From Polytrichum commune (taxonomy: Eukaryota; Streptophyta; Polytrichopsida; Polytrichales; Polytrichaceae), in NCBI GenBank assembly GCA_950295325.1, contig OX485806.1:57283169-57347168 (forward strand): a stretch of 64,000 nucleotides of DNA, in the 5' to 3' direction. Position 1 is the first letter of the stretch; each line of letters opens with the position of its first letter. The notes under the pieces are model-generated. The model ran no database searches. It was given only the letters and a program-made list of their open reading frames with translations, and was not told the origin of the DNA. Both the position numbers and the translations under genes were made by a program. Shown here piece after piece: positions 56,676 to 64,000 of the stretch.

Positions 56676-57240
56676 ATAGTATTAGGTTGCATTGGTGACA
56701 TTGTCCCATATGGGTTGCCAACACCAGTTGTAACCTAGTTATATAAATAAAAACATAAAAGGAGGAGCTAACCATTCATTTTATTGTATGCAATCAACCC
56801 GTGTTGTGTACTATCATTCTACGTTAGTTTCTTTATTTTCTTTTCTCATTTTCTAATAGTTGCAAGATCAAAAACAACAGTTGGGTTACATATTGTAAGA
56901 ACGAGGATATTTACAACAACCTTGTTAGGCCTCCAAGAAGTTCCATCTAACTTCCTCTTAATAGCATTGAAGCATACATCTTCATAAAGTCTAATACATT
57001 TCCCATGTAAAGGTGTTCTCACAACATATGTCTTTATTGCATATGATATAGTCTTCGGATCTCCCGATCAATGTGCAGCACAAAGATGCAATTCAACCTC
57101 ATCTAGCCCCATTCCAAAAAATCTTATTTCAATGAAATACATGAGCTTGGACTACTGGATAATGGTGTAAATTGGGTCATGGTTGGTAGCAACAAACAAA
57201 TCTGTTATATTTTTTTCACATATCATGCTGAAATCCACCA
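56676..57240. other. Possible copia LTR remains, then unassigned
   Basis: A TATATAAATAAAAACATAAAA stretch about 60-90 bp after the copia fragment could be LTR promoter/polyadenylation sequence. On the minus strand around 56900-57020 the phrase KCIRLYEDVCFNAIKRKLDG is open, but I recognise no family. Confidence 0.3.
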
Positions 57241-57249
57241 AGATGAATG

Positions 57250-58760
57250 GACGACCATGTTGAGATTGGTTGTAGATATGGTAACATCTTCAACAATTGT
57301 CATCTCTTCTTGGATTCATTGTTGATAATGAAACTGCCACCAATCCAACCATGATTGAAGAGCAGATTATGAATGATCAGTTGTAGCACCAACAATAAAC
57401 CATTAGCCTTGAATATGAAAAAAATATGTTTCAACAAGTTCCAAAGATTTTGTCTTCTTCCAATCGTGATGCATTTGGTAATGAAGCGTTTTGAATTGCA
57501 GAAAAATATGTTCCTCAGTGTGTTTGCGCAATCTTTCTTTCCAATGAAATTTACACATTTTTTTTTGTCTTCCATAGGGACATTAGGATCTCCCCCATAA
57601 ACCTATTGAAGTACAAGTCAATTTGCTTGAGCAGCATCAGCCATGAAGCCTCGAAATGAAACATTCTCCACACCATGTTGTTCACATGTGGAATTCAACA
57701 TGATCCAAAACAACACTTGAGATTTTGTATCTTCTGTTTTCATATCACATATTGCAATGGTCATCATAGAACGCATGGCAACCTCATAGATATTTGATGC
57801 AAGGATTGTCCAATTCTAAATGCTCTTTACACTATCAAAATCCATCCAAGAAGATTGAAAATCTCTTGAGAACATTGTCCTTACCAAATCAACACCATTA
57901 CTTGGGCCATGTGTGGACATCTTAAAAACATGACAAGGCACATAAGCATATTGGCCTAGAAAATTATGACTATGAATAAATTTGTAGAAACAAAATTCTC
58001 TTGAGATCCAAAATGGATGTGATGCATCCATCTTGCATTCCTTAATGAGGTTCTTTGTTGTTGGTTTGGTGATGTAATACACTTGGTCCAAAAATTCAAG
58101 TAAAACATCACATAGTAAAACCTATCCATTGGTTTCTTCCGGTCGGATCACCTTGTCAATGATGATTTGTTGGGCATCATACAAAAAAATGGCGTTAGGA
58201 GAAGCAAACGGTGTGAGTTTCACTTGAGAGCGTATGATAAATTTAGAAACTTGCATAGACTCCCTACAATTACCATTGGCTAAAGCATGCTTATGGTGAT
58301 CAATGTGAATCAAAGCTCTTGTGTGCAAAGCATGTTTACTAGCAACTTGGTATATTTTCGCTGCATATTTTGCAATACAAAATAGAATAGACCTACAAAC
58401 AACACACTGAATGGTATTGGATGGGACTTGCGTGCTAGAAACCACCACAATAAACAATATTTCCTATAAAAAAATCATTCCAAACCCTTTCTCTTTTGAA
58501 GTACAAACAAATGTTGTTAGTGCACCTCAAAGTTTCCATTCACAATTTTTTTCTGACAACGTACAATTTTTGGTATATCCACTTTGTTGTAAGCATTTGA
58601 CTTTGTTCGAAGTTGACCATCAATTTTTGTATTCATGCCCTCCGTTGCACCAATGTTGGTATCGTTTCCAATCAAATGATTTATTAGAAAAAACTCGAAA
58701 ACAATAGTTCCATTGTAATTTCTTGGAAGATGTTGTACTTTGTGGTGTTTCACAGTGGTC
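57250..58760 (-). pseudogene. MULE-like transposase, decayed copy 2
   Basis: It is a relative of the copy at 30644-33231. From the N-terminal side it has a Cys/His-containing stretch (about 58620-58690), ALIHIDHHKHALANGNCRES (about 58300), and HVFKMSTHGPSNGVDLVRTM (about 57930). The core follows (SNIYEVAMRSMMTI, about 57770), where the first catalytic Asp is Glu. GFMADAAQAN (about 57640) keeps the second Asp, and in a shifted frame FHWKERLRKHTEEH (about 57535) carries the CxxH. Stops at 58122, 57816, 57622 and a change in an A-run at about 57560 inactivate it. The SWIM end is not found. It is older than copy 1. Confidence 0.75.
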
Positions 58761-59415
58761 TAGCTCATAGAAACAAGGTCAACATTAGCTCTATGACTTT
58801 GTAGTTTTTTTAAACAATCAACAACTAACTTGACATCTTTGGGCCACTCAAAGACAATAGATAATGAATATTTGAGATATATTGGTGTATGATATTGTTG
58901 AATAACATCATCAAATTTATCAAATATTCAATGTATTTTTGAAACATTGGATTTTTGAACTCAAGATATTGAGGACCTAATTTCATAGGTGTATGTTATG
59001 ATTTAAAAGGCTCAACTTGAACATCAACAACAATAGGTCATTGGAGAATTTATTGTGTTTATCATCATCTTCAATCATACGAGGCAATTCTGATGAATCT
59101 AGAATACTATCCATAAGAGAAATAAAATTAGTTTGTTGTGAAGAAGTTAATAGAAATTGATGATTACCTCATATTGTCTTATAATGCAATAATGATGTTG
59201 AAAAAAAATGAATTGAAGCAGAAGACACAACATTTTGAGAGTTATAACTAAAGTGAGTTAACTTGTCATATACAACGTTGCACAAAACTTGTCATACATG
59301 TTTATCAACTAAGAGCTACAAATGACCATAAATTGGTGGATAAAAGAAAAATCGATAATATATATTTATATAGATATATATTTTGGTGTCAATACTAAAT
59401 ATGGTAAGGTGTTAA
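58761..59415. other. AT-rich non-coding flank
   Basis: No gene was recognised. It ends with GTTAA, the left copy of the near-perfect target duplication of the solo giant LTR. Confidence 0.5.
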
Positions 59416-59569
59416 TGTGGGAGCCCAAAAATCCACGGAAGACCGGATTGGCTTCCTAACCAGATTAATATCCGGATAATACCCTGGTATTGGTCTCAAA
59501 GTAGGGTTTCCTAGGGTAGGTTAGTTGTTTTATGAAATAAGGTTCTAAGCATCCGCCTTACGCGCTAAA

Positions 59570-59768
59570 ATGGTTAGAACGGACCCTTTGGATGGACCGG
59601 AACTTAATTCGGGGAGACTGTTTTTAAACGGTCTTGTCCGGAAAACGGTTACACCGGAATCCAAACGGTTACACCGGAACCCGAACGGTTGCAACGGAAT
59701 CTAAACGGTTGCGGAAGAAACGGTTATGGACCCAGACCCGTTAGAAGAAGAGGGGAGAATACTTAAGG
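59570..59768 (+). promoter_or_regulatory. Putative LTR promoter, AACGG tandem cluster
   Basis: AACGG occurs about eight times within 145 bp (59578-59724), several as part of a near-tandem unit of 19 bp such as AAACGGTTACACCGGAA. TACTTAAGG lies at about 59760, 183 nt before the ATG at 59943. The sequence AACGGTT is the core of plant MYB3R (MSA) sites. The unit number differs between LTR copies. Confidence 0.52.
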
Positions 59769-59942
59769 GAAATTTTCTCCTTCTCCGAGCCATTTGCGCG
59801 AGCGGCATTGTTGAGAGAACGAGTGGTGAGCTATTTTTTGAGTCACCAATAGTTGGTTTGCTGGGATTCCTTAGTGGTTAGCGGATAGAATTCCGGAAGG
59901 AAGAAGCCGGGGATTGTTAAAGGATTGAGGGTGCGAAGCAAA

Positions 59943-61994
59943 ATGCCAGAAGCGCGAAGAAGATGAGAGGGAGCAGGTCCCGATTCCCGTGAAACCGGTA
60001 TCGCCGGCCACTCCGAAGAGAGATTCCAAGCTGAAGGAGCTCATAGAGGACCTTAGTCGGATGGGTTGCGAGGGATTACTCGCCAAACCCTGGAATCTCC
60101 GGGCGGAGGCCACATTGCAGGAATTCCTGTTTGAGAGAGGCAATCAGTGGATTCGGACAATGAGGCAGGAGCTGGAGAAATGGACGTCGGAGGTCTGGGC
60201 TGGGGTTTACGGATTTCCGAAAGGAAAGGGTGAGGGCTGGGCTAGCCGCCGGGATAGTTCTAAGGTAGGGAAATTCCAACCGGACCCGGATCCGAAGGAC
60301 AGATTCCATCCCGGGAATTTCCGGAACCTTAGAGAGAGGAAAGTCATAGAATTCATTCTCCCCATCCTTAGTTCGGAAAAACCCAAGCGGCACAACATTA
60401 CCATGGCCAACACCATGTTGGGGGCCATGTCCGGAGTCCGGCCTGTAAATTGGGGTTGATTAATTCATGAGTATGTGGAAAAATTCATCCCCCACATTGG
60501 CCGGAAACCCTTTTTTCTTTCCCCTTACATCCTCCACCTCTACCAGCACCACGGCTGCATCAACGAAGAGGGGGAGGACATGCTGACAATAGCGGAAAAT
60601 GAGGTGGTGTACAAGATCGGTCCGGAAGTCGAAGTTGCGGAGACCAGAGCAGAGGACTCAAGCGACACAGCGGTTCGGAACCACCTCCGGTTTCGTCTCC
60701 TCCGAAGGTTCGGAAACCCGCCTCGCCATCGCCCCGACAGGAAGCAGGACTCAGCCGGGAAATTCCCTGGAAGGACATCGACCTCTCCACCTTTGAGTTT
60801 CCGGAAGCCCCCTTTAAGCGCATCCGGGATGAGTTGACGGAGCTCTAGAACCAGTACTTCCGGATGGAGCACATCACCCGGGGAGTGAACAGGGCCCTAG
60901 GCAATTGTGGACCCGGAAATATCCTCCGGGAGTTGGCTAAGCGAACGAACCGGAAATAGGTGGAGACCCTGGAGACGGAGAAGGCACAGCTGGCGGCACA
61001 GGTGGCCGCTATGACCCGGGAGCTCGCCCAGAAGAGCGAAGAAATTCGGAAGTACCAGGCGGAACAAGCTGTGGTTCTGAGTCGGGTCCGGGAGTTGGTG
61101 GGCCATCCGGGAGAGATCGTCAACAAGGCACACCTCTACGACCAGCTGATGGAGTCAGCGGATCAGTCTTCCACCCAGAAAACGCTCCCAATCCTGGTAA
61201 AGTACTCTCGCTCGATGAAGGATCTGCTCAAGGAGATCCAGAAGCTGCTGCCAGGTGGTACCCCCAGGCGGATGCTCTATTCGGGTCCACCCGGATCTCC
61301 GACGGGCATTCTGTACGAGGTTATTGGGGAAGTGGAACTGGTTCCGGCCTCACAGGCGGGTGCGGGGCCCAGTCAGCCAGCCGGAACTTCCCAGCCACCG
61401 GAATCCGGAAGAGTTCCGGATCGAGAGAAGACCCCTGTTCCGAAACGGCCCCGCTCATCCCTAGTTCGACGGAAGAGTACATAACAGTCAGCCAGGTCCG
61501 GACGGGGACAATCACCGAATCCGGGTCAGGGTAGGGCGTCAGGGCGGTACCGAACGCCAGAGAGGGCTAGAACACCGGAAAGGATGAGGACGCCGGATCG
61601 GACGAAGACTCCGGATTCGGTGATTGTCCCGAATTCCCGTCCCATCCGGACGAAGACTCCGGATTCGGTGATTCGCCCGTTCCTGCTCTTGACTGCATGA
61701 TAATGGAGCCGTGGGCTCCTCCACCCTCACATGCGATGTCCGCCAGGGATCCACCGGAAGGAGAAGAATGTTTCCGGTGCAACGCGATCCGGATCAGGTG
61801 ACGGATCGGGAGAGGATCCGGCCGCGGCAGACGATTCCAAAGAAGAGGTCGCCCCCTCCCCTAACATGAGGAGGGTATTTACGAGGCTGCAGGAGCGACG
61901 ACTTTTGACCCCCAGGGGAGGCTCTTTCGCCATCAGCAGGCCCGCGAGTCAAACCAAGGAAGGGACGGCTTCGAAGAAGCACCGCACCACTTAG
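59943..61994 (+). pseudogene. LTR-encoded coiled-coil protein, broken copy in solo LTR
   Basis: It has the same start (MPEAR) and end (KKHRTT, stop at 61994) as the other copies. A frame change after six codons, a TGA at about 60457, further frame changes around 60640 and 60700, and TAG codons at about 60846, 60958 and 61482 destroy it. Between these, the globular part (RVYGFPKG equivalent, GAMSGVRPVNWG), the coiled coil (METLETEKAQLAAQVAAMTR, about 60960) and the Arg/Pro-rich end are clear. It has nearly full length with no large deletion. Confidence 0.9.
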
Positions 61995-62468
61995 ATTAAG
62001 CTTAGGCATATTAACATTAGGCAGATAAGGAGTAGGTAGTTCAGAATTAGGTAGGTAGAGTTAGGAAATCTTCTTTTTGGGTTTTGACAAAACTGTAAAT
62101 TCAAATTTTTGTCAGCGCAAAAAGCGGATCGAGATCCAGAAATTCTATGAAGGACGCGTTTCCGGATTTCTCGCCGCTTGGGGTTTTCTGGGCGGCTGCC
62201 TGGGCCGCCACCAGTAGTTAGGGATTGTGGCCTCTATTTAAGGTTGAATAAGGAGTTTGAGAAGGGTTCTCTTCTCCGATGTTGTATGTTGTTGTTCCCT
62301 ACTCCATAAAGCTCTAGTTCTCCATCTATTCTGACTTGTTTTGTGCACGGACTGTTAGGAGAATGTTGCAGATCTAAAGGGAATGAATGAATAGGAAGTA
62401 CGGATAGGACAAAGGAGAGGAAACCCGGATCGGATCCGACTACAATACTATGGATCTTTTCTGAGTAT

Positions 62469-62935
62469 AGTGGGAAGGAAACCTCATTATTCCGGATGTC
62501 TGGGTAACGCCTATGTGAGATAGCCGTCTTTAGGATTGGGTAAGATCAAGGAGGTGCCGGACTTACGCCATCCGACCTTTTGAAGAGGTCTCACGGATCC
62601 TGGGCGGGGCAATCCGGAAAGTGGTACGGATCGCCCAGTTGTCTCAGATTTAGTAGAGCCTAAGTTCGTTGTAGCCAGATCGGTCTGTCGGAAGGAGGAG
62701 AGAAACCGGAACGGTTAGGGTTCCGATCCGGAGGTCATTTCCGGCGTGTAGTGGGAAGGAAACCTCATTATTCCGGAAGCCTGGGTAACGTTCATGTGAA
62801 ATAGCTGTCATTAGGATTGGGTAAGATCAGGGAGGTGCCGGACTTACGCCATCCGACCTTCTGAAGAGGTGTCACAATCTTTGGGCGGGGTAATCCGGAA
62901 AGTGGCACGGATCGTCTAGTTATCCTGGATTAACA
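62469..62935 (+). repeat. Duplicated module in solo giant LTR
   Basis: AGTGGGAAGGAAACCTCATT starts at 62469 and 62750 (281 bp apart), and about 185 bp after each align closely, including GGTGCCGGACTTACGCCATC. The DNA between the modules is unique. Confidence 0.9.
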
Positions 62936-63385
62936 GATCTCCGGCCGAATCTTGACCTTTCTGTCATTGTAGTTCCGGGAACCATCCGGATTCTCCGTGT
63001 GACATGCCAGGAAAGATTAGGCCGATCTGGACTGGTTGTGAGAGAAATACGGATTCTGATCATATAGGGACGTCTTCACCGGATGAACCCAATCATCAAT
63101 GGAGGTAGGAAGTAGGTAGGTAGGTATTGAGGAAACATGCATGTAGGAGTAAGACTAAATATAGAGGTTCATTCCGGAAGGCAAGTCCCGGAATAAGGAC
63201 TTCCAAAGGACTATCCGGATCCGGAAAGCCAACCCGGCCGGTGGTCGATTTTCAAGCAGGAAAAGTGTATCCCTGACATCCTGCACTTCACATAATCCCT
63301 GGACGATACTCGGATCATCCGGACAGACCGGATTAGGCATTGAAAAACGCCTATCCGGAACTTTTGGTGTTCGTGTGCTCCCACA

Positions 63386-64000
63386 TTTAAGAACTTAAGT
63401 AATTAGAGTTCACAATATTATGTTAATAGTTATGCAAAAAATATGATAATTACATATATGATTAAAATTTATATGTTAGGCAAACAATATAGATCCCTCA
63501 TATATATGAAATGACAATGGTAATGTCGTGATTTTTTTCAACTTTACAACCAAGTTTAGGATTAACAGAGGCCATAGATCAACTGAACTCGAACAAAATT
63601 TTGAATAGGTCTAAAGGATGAAACAAATATAAACATAGATGTGAACGAAACAATGTTTGGGTAACATATAAATTATGGATAGTATGAGGTGTCGGACAAA
63701 TCATTTGGTAAACTTCAACTTATAGGCAAGTTGGAGAGTTATGTGCGTGAGAGGTGTTGGCTTGTGTAAGAGAGGTTATGCCTTGTGTTAGAACATATTA
63801 AATCATATTTGTTGGGATTTCTTGTGCACTAACGCACAAACGCTAAGGAAGGTATGTGTGAGGTGTGATCTACTAATGGCTTGGATCTAAGCATTCAAGG
63901 TTTGTTAAAAGCTACATAGATCAAGCTAGTTGATTCAAGCGTTAGGATTGTTGTTGGAGGGTGTTTCTTTGAGTATGTTGTTGGAGTATTTTACTGGAGA
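63386..64000. other. AT-rich flank, no gene
   Basis: It is the right flank of the solo LTR. I see no coding sequence or known repeat in it. Confidence 0.5.

Larger units (their letters stand above)
59416..63385 (+). mobile_element. Solo giant LTR, 3970 bp
   Basis: TGTGGGAGCCC to GCTCCCACA, flanked by GTTAA (59411-59415) and TTTAA (63386-63390), a target duplication with one change. No internal retrotransposon sequence is on either side, so it arose by recombination between two LTRs. It contains the full order of the family: AACGG cluster, TATA-like box, reading frame (now broken), polyadenylation region and the paired 190-bp modules. Confidence 0.92.

Noticed and set aside
56206-56701. Minus-strand frames of 63-88 codons
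   Set aside because: The plus strand encodes copia RNase H here, so these are complements.
59416-63385. DNA transposon with TGTGGGAGC/GCTCCCACA terminal inverted repeats
   Set aside because: Another copy of the same repeat is directly followed by a tRNA-Asp primer site and gag, so it is an LTR. The 5-bp target duplication also fits an LTR element.

Overview
This window looks like nuclear DNA from a land plant with a large, transposon-dominated genome. The evidence is plant-type Ty3/gypsy chromoviruses primed by tRNA-iMet, a second Ty3/gypsy lineage primed by tRNA-Asp, Ty1/copia debris, MULE-like transposases, and one spliced OTU-protease gene with GT-AG introns. A seedless plant (fern, lycophyte or moss) is possible but the sequence does not prove it.

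Layout. 1-668 is a 149-bp satellite array, cut by the head of a very long LTR (672-946). A second copy of this giant LTR follows (947-11549). It is interrupted by a complete 7.1-kb chromovirus, element A (2954-10095, target duplication CCGGA). 12066-20427 is an LTR-like block of another lineage, interrupted by element B (13620-20056, minus strand, target duplication ATTCA), and is followed by an integrase C-terminus (20488-20945). 20946-23500 holds palindromic repeats and an FCP1/NIF-like phosphatase exon. 23552-28522 is the 5' part of a minus-strand element with a 4.1-kb LTR, a tRNA-Asp primer site and gag. Its LTR encodes an intact 690-residue protein. 28895-30654 is a second LTR-like block, followed by a decayed MULE transposase (30644-33231). 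33232-49400 is mostly decayed sequence: a frameshifted RRM-like coding region, a 923-bp solo LTR (39668-40590, duplication CTTTT), 2.6 kb of strongly G/T-skewed DNA and copia remains. 49455-52497 is the only clearly intact host gene, an OTUD6-type deubiquitinase in four exons on the minus strand. 52500-59415 is AT-rich with copia and MULE relics. 59416-63385 is a solo giant LTR.

Two systems stand out. First, the giant LTR family (three substantial copies plus a fragment) carries, entirely inside the LTR, an upstream AACGG-rich region, a TATA-like box, a long open reading frame and, in at least one copy, a canonical polyadenylation signal. Each LTR, even a solo one, is therefore laid out like a complete gene. 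Second, elements A and B belong to a chromovirus family that has lost the reverse-transcriptase palm and gained a 228-bp tandem array in pol. Element A's LTRs nevertheless differ at only one of 975 positions that I could see, so it moved recently, presumably with enzymes supplied by another element. Its LTR is also a chain of more than a dozen hairpins.
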